From assembly GCF_902833645.1 (NCBI RefSeq), contig NZ_CADFGE010000005.1:62001-126000 (forward strand): a DNA stretch of 64,000 nt, given 5' to 3'. The position numbers and the translations under genes are program-made. Origin of the DNA: Paraburkholderia fungorum. Lineage in GTDB: Bacteria; Pseudomonadota; Gammaproteobacteria; Burkholderiales; Burkholderiaceae. Every line of letters starts with the position of its first letter. The first letter of the stretch is position 1. This document shows, in pieces, positions 50,724 to 59,934 of the stretch. Below the pieces are notes generated by a model, which ran no database searches, was not told the origin of the DNA, and was given only the letters and a program-made list of their open reading frames with translations.

Positions 50724-51647
50724 ATGGACCTGAAGCAGCTCGAGGCATTCGTTCACGTCGCTGAACTCGGCAGCTTTACCCGTGCTGCGATTACGCTGGA
50801 CTCGAATCAGCCCGCCTTGAGCCGGCTGGTGCGGCATCTGGAAGTGGAATTGCGGCATACGCTGCTCGAGCGCACCGGCCGCGGCGTGACGCTGACGCCG
50901 GCCGGCCAGCGGATGCTCGCGCATGCGAAAGGTATCCTGCAGCAGGTGCAGCGGGCCTCGCAGGATCTGGACGAGTTACACGGCGCACCCGGTGGTCATT
51001 TCGCCATCGGCATTACCCCCAGCTTTGCCAGGGTCGCCACGCATGAACTCGTGCGTGGCTTTCGGTCCTCCTTTCCCGGGGCGACTATCTCGGTGGCGCA
51101 AGGCTTGTCCACCTATCTGATCGAATGGCTGATGATGGGCCGCATCGACGTCGCTGTCCTGTACGACACATTCGATACGCCGCTGATCGACAAGCGAACC
51201 ATTTTTACTGAAGAACTGTTTCTGATCGGCCCGGACAATGGCGATACACTCACAGAGGCAGTAGGCGAGTCAACAACAACGATCGCGCTGCGGGAAATCG
51301 TGCGCTACCCACTCATCATCCCGGGCCGCATGCACGCGATCAGACGGATGGTCGAGGCGGCTGCTGCGGAACAGGGCGTAAGATTGCGTATCGAGCTGGA
51401 GGTCGACGCAGTGACCTCGATTCTCGATCTGGTCAGCGAGGGTATCGGCTATGCGGTGCTATCGCTCAATGCGACTAGCAGCGATGCGCTCAAGCGGCGC
51501 TTCCAGGTGATCCGCATTACCGAGCCGACGCTCTTCAGCCGCCTTGCAATCGCAACCAGTAGCAAGCACACGCTGTCACAACTTGCCATCCAGGCGATCG
51601 CAATGCTCGAGTCGAGAATATTGCCGCTCTACGGCACCGCTGCCTGA
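50724..51647 (+). CDS. LysR-family transcriptional regulator
   Basis: A 307-residue regulator: winged HTH (MDLKQLEAFVHVAELGSFTRAA, then NQPALSRLVRHLEVEL), linker helix, and an effector-binding domain with two periplasmic-binding-like lobes. It is divergent from ligI, with a dyad between, so it most likely activates the pyrone/oxalomesaconate genes in response to an intermediate. The effector is unknown. Confidence 0.9.
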   Translation: MDLKQLEAFVHVAELGSFTRAAITLDSNQPALSRLVRHLEVELRHTLLERTGRGVTLTPAGQRMLAHAKGILQQVQRASQDLDELHGAPGGHFAIGITPSFARVATHELVRGFRSSFPGATISVAQGLSTYLIEWLMMGRIDVAVLYDTFDTPLIDKRTIFTEELFLIGPDNGDTLTEAVGESTTTIALREIVRYPLIIPGRMHAIRRMVEAAAAEQGVRLRIELEVDAVTSILDLVSEGIGYAVLSLNATSSDALKRRFQVIRITEPTLFSRLAIATSSKHTLSQLAIQAIAMLESRILPLYGTAA

Positions 51648-51649
51648 CC

Positions 51650-52079
51650 GTGCGCTTACTTCGCACGTCCGCTCTCCTGGCCAACCCGACATCCCCGATC
51701 GCCGAAATTCTCAACCTCGCCAAACTGCGTGTGTTCACAATCGTCGTCGAACACGGCGGCGCAAGCCGGGCAGCGTCACTGCTCTTTCGCGCGCAATCAG
51801 CCGTGACGCGCTCCGTGCGGGAACTCCAAGAAACGCTCGGCGAACGGCTGCTGGAACGGCGGCCATCATGCATGTTGCCCACCTCGGTTGTGGGGTGGCT
51901 ATTGGGCATCGATCGCGTGCTCGCGATCGCCACGGCGACGACCAACGTGATCGGCAACGCTCGCGCTGTCAAAATGGGAGGGCATGTTCGACCAGCAGAA
52001 ACCCGACGCCTACGTGAGCGACCGTCACGCGCCGTCAGCCGGACCGGCGACAGTCTGGGCGTCCGAACATCCGCGTTGA
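51650..52079 (+). pseudogene. Scar: LysR N-terminus joined to a DctA-like C-terminus
   Basis: The frame first gives a LysR HTH (LAKLRVFTIVVEHGGASRAAS, LLFRAQSAVTRSVRELQET, RLLERRPS). After about 51888 it abruptly turns into the last part of a DAACS carrier (GIDRVLAIATATTNVIGNA). Then it shifts frame and ends KWEGMFDQQKPDAY and a stop at 52079. So a second LysR gene and a second dicarboxylate carrier were fused by a deletion that removed about two genes' worth of coding DNA, followed by a frameshift. Confidence 0.75.
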
Positions 52080-52151
52080 GGTCGCGACACACATCACGGC
52101 GCTCCTTCACTTCATATTTTCATTTTCCACCCTCACTCGCAGAGAATCAGC

Positions 52152-53054
52152 ATGGATCAGAATCGCACTCAGCCTATTGGCCGCATTGCAATTATCGGCT
52201 TCGGAGAAGTGGGGCCTATTTTCGGTCGCGCATTGACCGCGGCCGGCCATGAAGTGTCGATCTTCGACATCAAGCTGCACGATGCGGCTACGCGCCCGAC
52301 GATCATGCAGCGGGCCCACGAATGCAAAGTTCACGTGGCCGACGATCTCCCTGCGGCACTGCGCGATGCGCAACTTATTTTCTCCGCAGTCACCGCGAGC
52401 CAGGCGGAAGCGGTCGCCACAGCTTCAGCGGAATATCTGACAAGCGGCCAGATCTTCCTCGACCTCAATTCGGTTTCGCCCGCCGTCAAACAACGCAACT
52501 GCCAACAGATCGAGCGCAATGGCGCCCACTACGTGGAAGCCGCGGTGATGGCGCCGGTTCCGCCGCAAGGCATACGGGTGCCGATGCTGCTGGGCGGCCG
52601 ACTCGCTGTACAAACGGCAGACTGTCTCAATGGTTTGGGGATGCGCACGGAAGCGGTGGCGCAGGAAGTCGGCCTCGCGTCAGCCATCAAGCTATGCCGC
52701 AGCATCATGATCAAGGGCATGGAGGCGCTATGCGTTCAGTCGATGCTGGCGGCCAGACAGTTCGACGTGGACGGCCGCGTGCTTGCGTCGCTCGCGGCAA
52801 CGTTTCCGGGTGTAGGGTGGGACAAGGGCTACGAAGCGTATCTGATCGGTCGCGTGGTCGAACACGGGCAACGGCGCGCCGAAGAGATGCGCGAAGCAGC
52901 GTTAATGCTAGACGGCTTAGGAATGTCGAGTGCCCTCACAAATGCTATCGCCGACGTACAACAGGACCTGGCGACGCGTGCCGCACCGTTGGTCAACGCA
53001 CTGGATCCCAAGGGAAGCCTTCCGGAGTGGAGAAACCTGCTCGGGGTCACCTGA
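52152..53054 (+). CDS. NAD(P)-dependent oxidoreductase with DUF1932 C-terminal domain
   Basis: A 300-residue beta-hydroxyacid-dehydrogenase-like enzyme. The Rossmann loop IAIIGFGEVGPIFGRAL is followed by IFSAVTASQAEAVA and LDLNSVSPAVKQRN, the substrate Gly-rich region, and a DUF1932 all-helical C-terminal domain (SAIKLCRSIMIKGMEALCVQS). GAATCAGC is a poor ribosome site. Such enzymes are often found beside 4,5-cleavage aromatic genes. The substrate is unknown; it is separated from the cluster by the LysR-DctA scar. Confidence 0.82.
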   Translation: MDQNRTQPIGRIAIIGFGEVGPIFGRALTAAGHEVSIFDIKLHDAATRPTIMQRAHECKVHVADDLPAALRDAQLIFSAVTASQAEAVATASAEYLTSGQIFLDLNSVSPAVKQRNCQQIERNGAHYVEAAVMAPVPPQGIRVPMLLGGRLAVQTADCLNGLGMRTEAVAQEVGLASAIKLCRSIMIKGMEALCVQSMLAARQFDVDGRVLASLAATFPGVGWDKGYEAYLIGRVVEHGQRRAEEMREAALMLDGLGMSSALTNAIADVQQDLATRAAPLVNALDPKGSLPEWRNLLGVT

Positions 53055-54818
53055 ACCAATCCTGAAGTAGCAAGGCGAACCTGGCCCGTGAGGACAGACG
53101 GAAGTCGGTCGCTTCATCCGTTTGCGCTAGGTGCCAAGGAAAACGCTGACTGAGGGACCGGTACGATGACGTTGCATAATTGTATGAACTGCAATCCAAA
53201 ACAGCCGAATCTGCAATCCACGCTTTTTGCGCCAGCCTAAGCTGCAACCGACGGCGCGCACGAGCCCGGATTATTTGCAAGTGAGCCTGCATTCAACCGC
53301 GCGACCTGCATTCCATGGTCGCGGACCGGCAACGTCGCCTGACGCGGCGTTTGCGTTACCCGCCCGCTACCTTCGCCAACCCGGTAGCCCGACCCGGCCG
53401 CACTTCTCAATCTCGCTCGACCGTGCGTGATGGCGATTGACTTCGAAAATGGCAGCGCCATCCGGACCGCTGTGCGGCAATTGCACGCAGTCCGCACGTG
53501 CCGTGTTCGTTGCGGGAACTGGAGGAGGTTACTGAATACGGCTTGAACTGCCGGCAGAACTTGCGTTACCGCCGTTCATCTCGCAGACACGTCGCGTGTC
53601 CTGTCGAACCGAAGTGGGGTGGCCATGTGCATCAGTTGATCCTGCCGAATGACCATCCGTAAAACCGGCACCACGTTCGACTGTGCCGTCCTTCGCGAGC
53701 GCCTGATAGACCGGATGCTGTGAGCTCGTTGCACATGCATGATTGGGTTGGATACGCAGCCTCGCCCCGATCGGAACCCGGTACGCTTCCGGCGGCAGTT
53801 GACATGTTTAATTCGCGCACGGGAATCCATTGTCCAGCATGCCTGCGCGTTTTTCACGGTTCGAGATCTCATCCAGTTGACAACTTTAATTGCGCACGTG
53901 TTGACATCTTCAATGCGTTCTACGACTGGCCACCGCGCATTCAAAGCCACGCTGCCTCGCCAACGCTTAGCCGGCCGGCATTCGCCTTACGGGATCGCCA
54001 GTGATATGGCGCAGAAGCTGGCCAGAACGCAGGGCACGAGCAGAAGAGGGCTGAACACCCATAGCATGGACTATCACGTCACCCACCAGCACAGCTAGCG
54101 GTCGGCGCCGGAAGATTTCATCGTTCACGTCCCGTCGCAGATGGTCTGCAATGTACCGGCCACGGTTGACCAGATAATCCAGAGGCTTTGTCCGTCTGGA
54201 GTTCTGCCTCAATCTGCCTTCGGAGGCAACCGGCGTTGTCGCCGATGTGCATGGTTGCAAGGGGACGCGATATTTTCGACTTTGCGCGACCGGAGCGGTC
54301 GGCGGCCCGCCGGATCATTAAACGCAACGCAGCTAATACGACTTATCAGCATTGAAGCGCCGCAAAATAACGGCCCGCATGGCGGGGACCGGGTCTGGCG
54401 GAGCCGCGACGGGTGGCGAGTCCTGCCGCCAGCCCCCTCGCTGCTCCGTGTGCGGTCACGTGCCGTGAACACGGACCAAGAGGGTAGCCACGTTCCCTCT
54501 CGGAAACGCAGCCCCCGAAGAACGCAGCATGCGACTTTCGCTGCACTGCGCTCAAGCACAGCATTAAACGTCGCACTGACGCCGGTCTCGCCAGTTGCAC
54601 GAGCCCTTCGCAAGCATCACATTGTTGATTCGCCTCATCGCTGAAACGAAGGGCGCTGAACCGTAACGATACCGGCCTCTCACAAGCTTCCCTTCGGTGA
54701 ATCTTTAACGCGGACCTGCGACAACTGCGCAACGCGAAAGTCTGCACCCTTTCGGATCAGGCAAATCTTGAGCCCCTATGCGAGCTATTACCACCCGCCA
54801 TTCGCTTTTTCCGCGTTC
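53055..54818. other. Decayed region with no supported gene
   Basis: About 1.76 kb of GC-rich sequence in which frames on both strands are open but carry no recognisable domain or ribosome site. The main visible structure is a cluster of GTTGACA-type repeats at 53798-53917. It separates the catabolic cluster from the mobile-element block. Confidence 0.4.
53798..53917. repeat. Cluster of GTTGACA-type repeats
   Basis: Three related strings: GTTGACATGTTTAATTCGCG at 53798, GTTGACAACTTTAATTGCGC at 53876 and GTTGACATCTTCAATGCG at 53900. A fourth (GTTGACATCTTCCATCCG) occurs at 32978. They look like remains of a multi-repeat transposon end. Confidence 0.5.
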
Positions 54819-55217
54819 TCATACCCACTTGTCCAACAGCTTCCATCGCGTCACTCCTGAGTCGCGGTATAGCAACTCGGCGCCGTTTTTGCTGATCAGG
54901 CCGAATGCCAACGTACGCGATGTAAGCGCTTGAAAGCGCCTTGACCGTGGAAAAAATACCACCGACTCCGCGACTCCTGGCACGACGACCGAATGGCACA
55001 AAAACGACATGAAGAACTTCACCGTGATCGCGGCGGATGGAAGTGTGGGACCGATGCTCGCACCAATCAGGGCAACGATCGGGGTAACCGTGTGAGCCCA
55101 GACGAGCACGGCCGCCGCCCAATGGACCAAGAATGCCTTCATTGCAACGCTTTTTGCGACCATCTCCAACAAAACCAGTACGCCAATGAGACCGTAGATG
55201 ATGCCGGCGATGTTCAA
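54819..55217 (-). CDS. Possible membrane protein
   Basis: A minus frame of about 132 codons from TTG 55217 with three to four hydrophobic stretches (IAGIIYGLIGVLVLLEMVAKS, FLVHWAAAVLVWAHTVTPIVALIGA, FFMSFLCHSVVVPG). The last 35 residues are less convincing. No ribosome site is visible and no family is recognised. Flanked by decayed DNA. Confidence 0.35.
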   Translation of the reverse strand: MNIAGIIYGLIGVLVLLEMVAKSVAMKAFLVHWAAAVLVWAHTVTPIVALIGASIGPTLPSAAITVKFFMSFLCHSVVVPGVAESVVFFPRSRRFQALTSRTLAFGLISKNGAELLYRDSGVTRWKLLDKWV

Positions 55218-55268
55218 AAGCTTGTACGGAATCAGATCGGACCGACCTGATCAGCTGCGCTTCGCTAG

Positions 55269-55505
55269 TTGGGCAGCTGTGGTCAATGGGTCAATGTGGT
55301 TGGCCGATGTTCAGCAATTGGCGTGCCGCCGCCCGACGTGGTCGCTCCGGCAGCGGTGCTCGTCGTGTCGCCGGGTTGGCATGGCGACCGTTACTGCGAC
55401 GGACGCCGTTACTGGGATCGCGACGAATGGAAAGAGCGTCATCGCCATCACGGGCACGGGCCCGATCACTGTCCGCCGGGACATGCGAAAAAAGGCGAGT
55501 GCTGA
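55269..55505 (+). pseudogene. Remnant of a small exported His/Arg/Tyr-rich protein
   Basis: The C-terminal part (WHGDRYCDGRRYWDRDEW, then HGHGPDHCPPGHAKKG) resembles the tail of common beta-proteobacterial small exported proteins rich in RYYDGRRYW-type repeats. The expected signal peptide and Pro/Val/Ala-rich first half are degraded or out of frame. It may also be a divergent short gene. Confidence 0.4.
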
Positions 55506-55839
55506 TCGGCGTTTCGAACTGCGGCCGCGAGGAAGGACGTAAGTGCGTTCGAGCGGCTGTCTTCCGGCACCCCCGTTTGCTTAGTGCCCGGCACACATCA
55601 AGCGGTCGACTCAACGCGACGCCGCGACGCCGCTCACCCGTCGAGCGAAGCGTCCGGGAACGCGTCGCAGAGAAACTACACAAGTCAGCAGGGCAATGCG
55701 TTTGACTTAAGCGGTGGCGGCGGAACAACTTACACACTGTTACGCGGCGCAGTGAAAATATTCGGCAACGAATCCTTATACTCCATGCGGAACTTCAACT
55801 TTGGCCGCTGACATGCGGCGTCAAGATGTCGAGAGCATC

Positions 55840-56418
55840 ATGTACAACACTCAATTTGCCAAACCAATCTTTTACATCGCGCTGTGCGCAGTTTTACCCC
55901 TGAGTGGATGCGTGGTTCCTGGCGCAAACATGCCGTACGGTGCGAGTCCGGCGCAGCCTGCCTATGTGCAACCCGCATATGCCCAGCCGGTGTATGTGCA
56001 GCCAACCTATCCACCGCCAGTCGATAGCGCAAGCGCCTATGGCAACGCGCCTCCTGCAAGCTCCGGTTACGGACTTCAGTATGGGGTTGTTTCGGGAATT
56101 CAGCCTCTCGCCACATCCAATGCGGTTAGCCCGGGCAGTGTAATGGGCACGGTGGTCGGCGCGGTCGTCGGTGGTGTGGTCGGCAACCAGTTTGGCGGAG
56201 GGCATGGCCGCGACGTGGCGACCGTAGTGGGCGTGCTCGGCGGTGCGGTGGCCGGAAATCAGATTGGCCGGCAGTACAGCAATGCGGCCCCGAGCGCGTA
56301 TCGAATCGTTGTTCAACTCAATGACGGATCGTCACGCTCCTTCGACGTGCCCTCACCCGGCGATCTCCGTCCGGGCGACCGCGTGCGGATTGACGGAAAC
56401 CGGCTGGACCGTTCCTGA
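55840..56418 (+). CDS. Outer-membrane lipoprotein with glycine-zipper domain (SlyB-like)
   Basis: A 192-residue lipoprotein: signal and lipobox LPLSGC (Cys24), a Pro/Gln/Tyr-rich repeat stretch (QPAYVQPAYAQPVYVQPTYP), then a glycine-zipper two-helix segment (GTVVGAVVGGVVGNQFGGGHG, VVGVLGGAVAGNQIG) and a C-terminal beta domain (YRIVVQLNDGSSRSFDV). The zipper is the 2TM type of SlyB/OsmB-like lipoproteins. No good ribosome site; the frame is open to 55801. Envelope integrity role inferred. Confidence 0.82.
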   Translation: MYNTQFAKPIFYIALCAVLPLSGCVVPGANMPYGASPAQPAYVQPAYAQPVYVQPTYPPPVDSASAYGNAPPASSGYGLQYGVVSGIQPLATSNAVSPGSVMGTVVGAVVGGVVGNQFGGGHGRDVATVVGVLGGAVAGNQIGRQYSNAAPSAYRIVVQLNDGSSRSFDVPSPGDLRPGDRVRIDGNRLDRS

Positions 56419-56630
56419 TCGATCTGCTTGCCAGTATGGCCGGTGCCTGTGCTTCGCCGAGTTTTTTCACTGGCTGGGCAGTCGTTCCGACGCAGCAAGC
56501 GCCGGCCTGTATTTACGGACCCCGGAGCATTGTGAGTTGCCCGCGTCTGCATACTCGTTGACTGGCGTGTGCCCGCGCCAGGATTGCATGCTCATATAAA
56601 TCTGCGCACCGTGTCAGTTCCATACGGCGA

Positions 56631-56921
56631 GTGCGAGACATCCATGCGTACAAGTCGGCTGAGAAGGATGGAGAATGGCTGACGATGTTCGAAGCCGCAA
56701 AACTGCTCGGCGTCACCAGTCACGCGATCCGCCGGTTGATCAACGATCGGGTTCTGCCCGCCGAGCAGGTGATGCCCGACGCTCCTTGGCAAATTCGTGC
56801 GAGCGATCTGCGCAGCGATGCGGTTACAGCGGCCTTATCGCGCAAACATCGCCCGTGTCGCAATGATGGGGAAGGACAAATCCCAATGTTTATCGAGGCC
56901 TCAGAAGGAGGTGCACAATGA
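56631..56921 (+). mobile_element. C-terminal fragment of a recombinase (HTH segment)
   Basis: The frame EWLTMFEAAKLLGVTSHAIRRLINDRVLPAEQVMPDAPWQIRASDL is a MerR/excisionase-like helix-turn-helix that forms the tail of some serine recombinases of Burkholderiaceae. The upstream catalytic domain is absent. It ends at 56921, where an IS66 transposase remnant on the other strand begins. Confidence 0.55.
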
Positions 56922-56962
56922 ACGCCCCATTGCCCATGGACGTATCTGGTTTTCTACCCAAT
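56922..56962 (-). mobile_element. IS66 TnpC remnant, distal part
   Basis: Read on the minus strand, W-V-E-N-Q-I-R-P-W-A-M-G-R-S is the IS66 TnpC motif that normally follows P-I-D-N-N. The latter stands at the right edge (63882-64000). The outer RIT element is inserted between them, and this fragment is truncated at about 56922. Confidence 0.8.
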
Positions 56963-56993
56963 TATGCCGACTCCCCGATTATGCCGCGTCATG
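56957..56993 (+). repeat. Left terminal inverted repeat, outer RIT
   Basis: 37 bp starting CCCAATTATGCCGAC, matching the reverse complement of 63824-63860 at 36 of 37 positions. A second, shorter subterminal copy of the TCGGCATA motif lies near 57032, as in the inner element. Confidence 0.9.
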
Positions 56994-57090
56994 CATGCGC
57001 GTGGCGGTGGGTATGGCCTTTCATGATCGCTGTGTCGGCATAAAAGTATGATTTCTCAGGCTGGCTATCGCGCTGGCCAGGAGAGATCAG

Positions 57091-58323
57091 ATGAATGCGA
57101 CACGCACAGTCAGCGAATCCGGCGGGCTGCCGGCCCATCACATCAATGCATTTCTTGATCGTCTACGGACGGCACACTACTCCGAGGTATCGCTTCGCAA
57201 GAAACGAAGAGTCCTGTGTGCGTTCTCTGGATGGATGAAGAACAGGAACATCGACCTGATTGATCTCGATGAGTCTGTCGCGGCTCGTTTTATGAAGCGC
57301 ATGATCGGCGAATCACGAGACCGCGTCCAGCGTGCGCGACCCACATTACGGCAGTTTCTCGCCTATCTGCGTGCCGAAGCCATTGTGTGGCCGCCGACGT
57401 CGGGCCGCCAATCCGCAATCGCGCACATCTATGGTCGATACCTGGACTATCTGAGGCAGGATCGCGGACTCGCGAAGAACTCTCTGCTCGTCTATGGTCC
57501 GTTCATTCGCGACTTTCTCGACAGCCACTCGGCCGGCGACGGAAGTTTATTGCCAGATGCATTCGACGCGGTAACGATCCGGAATCATCTTCTTGCCCGC
57601 AGAAAAGGCCGATCGGCAGAGTACACGCGGCTGATGGCAGTTGCGCTTCGCTCGTTCTGCCATTTCCTCTTTCTGCGCGGTGATACGGCCCGAGACCTGT
57701 ATGAGTCAGTGCCTTCGGTTCGTAAGTGGAGACAATCAACTGTGCCAACGTTCCTCACGCCTGAGCAGCAAGAAGCTCTCATTGCATCTGCAGACCGGTC
57801 GACTCCGACTGGGCGCCGTGACTACGCAATCCTGCTGTTGTTGGCGCGGCTCGGTCTACGTGCCGGAGAAATCGTTGCCATCGAACTCGACGACATTCAC
57901 TGGCGTTCGGGGGAACTCGTCGTTCATGGCAAGGGGCAAATGGTCGAGCACGTCCCCCTGCCATCGGAGGTCGGAGAAGCAATCGCAACATATCTCCGCG
58001 ACTGTCGCGGAGCAAGTGCATCGCGGCGCGTCTTCCTTCGCAGATTGGCACCTCGGGTTGGTTTGGCGGGGCCGGCGGCGATTGGCAAGATTGTTTGTCA
58101 GGCCTTCGCACGTGCCGGTTTCCGCCCCGCGTGCCGGGGCGCCGCACATCTGTTCCGTCACGGTCTGGCAACGACGATGATTCGCCACGGGGCCTCGATG
58201 GCAGAAATAGCCGAGGTCTTGCGGCACCGCTCAACGGACAGTACCGCGATCTATGCAAAGGTCGCGTTTGAGGACCTGCGCGAGGTCGCGCGCTCGTGGC
58301 CCACGGCTGGAGGTTCAATATGA
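57091..58323 (+). CDS. ritA: RitA tyrosine recombinase (outer RIT), intact
   Basis: First recombinase of the trio, 410 residues. It has a SAM-like core-binding N-terminal region and a catalytic domain with Arg in LGLRAGEIV, a Lys beta-hairpin region (VVHGKGQ), HLFRHGLATT (HxxR), the distal His in HRSTDSTAIY and the Tyr in the same motif. AGGAGAG precedes the ATG. It overlaps ritB by 4 bp (ATGA). All catalytic residues seem to be present. Confidence 0.92.
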   Translation: MNATRTVSESGGLPAHHINAFLDRLRTAHYSEVSLRKKRRVLCAFSGWMKNRNIDLIDLDESVAARFMKRMIGESRDRVQRARPTLRQFLAYLRAEAIVWPPTSGRQSAIAHIYGRYLDYLRQDRGLAKNSLLVYGPFIRDFLDSHSAGDGSLLPDAFDAVTIRNHLLARRKGRSAEYTRLMAVALRSFCHFLFLRGDTARDLYESVPSVRKWRQSTVPTFLTPEQQEALIASADRSTPTGRRDYAILLLLARLGLRAGEIVAIELDDIHWRSGELVVHGKGQMVEHVPLPSEVGEAIATYLRDCRGASASRRVFLRRLAPRVGLAGPAAIGKIVCQAFARAGFRPACRGAAHLFRHGLATTMIRHGASMAEIAEVLRHRSTDSTAIYAKVAFEDLREVARSWPTAGGSI

Positions 58324-59269
58324 CTGCGATCCGCGATTCTCTCGCTCGGTACGTGGCGGTCCGCCGCGCTCTCGGGGCGTCATTCTACGAACCTGCATTG
58401 GCACTCGGCCATTTCGTTGATCTTCTGGAACATGAAGATGCAGAGTTCATTACTACCGATCTGGCTCTGCGCTGGGCGATGACGTCCACACTCGTCGAAC
58501 GCGCCACTTGGGGGCGGCGCCTCTCGCAAGTGAGAGGATTCGCCCGATGGATAAACGTCACTGACGGTCGAAACCAGATTCCTCCGGCAGGGCTCCTGAG
58601 TGCCCGCAGACGGCGCAATGCACCGCACATTTACACTGAGCAGGAAATTGATCTGCTTATGACCCGAGCAGCTCGACTGCGATCCCGAACCGGCATGCGA
58701 GCACTGACCTATTCGACGCTCATAGGGCTTCTTGTAGCGACGGGCCTCAGGCCAGGCGAAGCGTTTCGGCTCGACCGGTCCGACGTTGACCTCGTCAGCG
58801 GGATACTCTCCATCCGGGAATCGAAGCTCGGCAAATCGCGGTGTGTTCCTGTAGCAGACTCGACCCGGGTGGCACTCGAACACTACGTCCAGAAACGCGA
58901 TCAACTCTGTCCTTTACGATTGAGCGAGGCGTTCCTGGTTAGTGAGCGCGGCAAGCGATTGAAGGCCGGCACCGCACGAAGTATGTTCGTCAGAATGTCG
59001 CGCGCTGTCGGTCTGCGATCGGCGACAGAGGATGGGCGCGATGGTTACGGCCCACGCCTCCAGGACTTCCGGCATAGCTTTGCGACTGGACGGCTGGTCG
59101 AGTGGTACCGTGCCGGTCGCGACGTAAGTCGGGAATTGCCGAAACTTGCCGCCTACCTCGGGCATGTCAACTTCGCGGTCTTACGTACTGGTACATCGAA
59201 GCGGTTCCTGAGTTGCTCGAACTCGCGGCAGCCTATCTCGACAAGAACTGTCCAGGAGAACAGCCGTGA
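58320..59269 (+). pseudogene. ritB: RitB tyrosine recombinase (outer RIT), frameshifted before the catalytic Tyr
   Basis: Second recombinase, about 316 codons, starting in an ATGA overlap with ritA after GGAGG. Arg (ATGLRPGEA), the Lys region (ESKLGKSR) and HxxR (FRHSF) are seen. At about 59180 the frame breaks at LGHVNFA. The correct continuation in another frame is TYWYIEAVPELLELAAAYL and a stop at 59269 overlapping ritC GTG 59266. The current frame runs to a false stop at 59309 and lacks the nucleophile Tyr. Confidence 0.85.
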
Positions 59270-59832
59270 GCGCCGCCAGTCTCCCATCCCTCGTTCAGCG
59301 TTTTTTTAGCCAGCGTCTGCTCGAGCAGCAAGGTCTGAGTTCGCATACGGTGGCAAGTTACCGTGAAACGTTCCGGCTGCTTCTAGCGTTTGCCACGAAG
59401 CGTATCGGGCTCACGCCGTCAAAGCTGCGAATCGAGGACTTCGACGTGTCGTTGATCGAGGAATTCCTACAGCACCTCGAACACGGCAGAGGCAATTCGG
59501 TGCGGACACGCAACACGCGGCTTGCCGCCGTGCATGCCTTCTTCCGGTTCGTCGCGGTCAGCGAGCCTGCGTTGTTTCTGCAGTGTCAGCGTATCCTTGC
59601 AATTCCATCCAAACGTTGTGAACATGGTCCCGTCGAGTTTCTAACCGAGCGCGAGGCCGCAGCGCTAGTAGCGGCACCTGATGTACGAACATGGATCGGC
59701 AACCGCGACCGAGCGCTGCTTCTTGTAGCGGTTCAAACGGGTCTGCGGAATAGCGAATTGACCTCTCTCTGGCGTCAGGATGTGGTGCTCGGTACAGGCG
59801 CCCACGTCCGTTGCCTCGGCAAAGGCAGAAAC
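59266..59832 (+). pseudogene. ritC: RitC (outer RIT), 5' part, interrupted by the inner RIT
   Basis: GTG 59266, overlapping the true ritB stop, begins a RitC-type recombinase (PSLVQRFFSQRLLEQQGLSS, RETFRLLLAFATKRIG, AVQTGLRNSE with catalytic Arg, HVRCLGKGR). Exactly 189 codons are read to 59832, where the inner element's inverted repeat begins. The 3' part is at 63327-63762. Joining with one 7-bp block gives a full 331-residue protein. Confidence 0.9.
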
Positions 59833-59897
59833 TATGCCGATCTCGGGAATATGCGCAGTTCCGCGCCGCGGAGACTCGTTTGTCTCTCTGCGATGGG
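59830..59897 (+). repeat. Left terminal inverted repeat, inner RIT
   Basis: 68 bp beginning AACTATGCCGATCTCGGG, matching the reverse complement of 63235-63302 at about 64 of 68 positions. A subterminal GAACTGCGCATAATT at 59922 has a counterpart near 63195. Confidence 0.9.
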
Positions 59898-59934
59898 CTA
59901 TGCATGGCGGGTCCGTGGTGTGAACTGCGCATAA

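Noticed and set aside
53055..54818. Several frames of 80-170 codons on both strands
   Set aside because: No start signals, no domain features and mutually overlapping; typical of random open frames in GC-rich DNA.
56918..56962. A short plus-strand frame beginning M-N-A-P-L-P after AGGAGG, overlapping the recombinase stop
   Set aside because: The opposite strand reads as the IS66 TnpC motif W-V-E-N-Q-I-R-P-W-A-M-G-R-S, continuous with the fragment at the right edge, so the plus frame is accidental.
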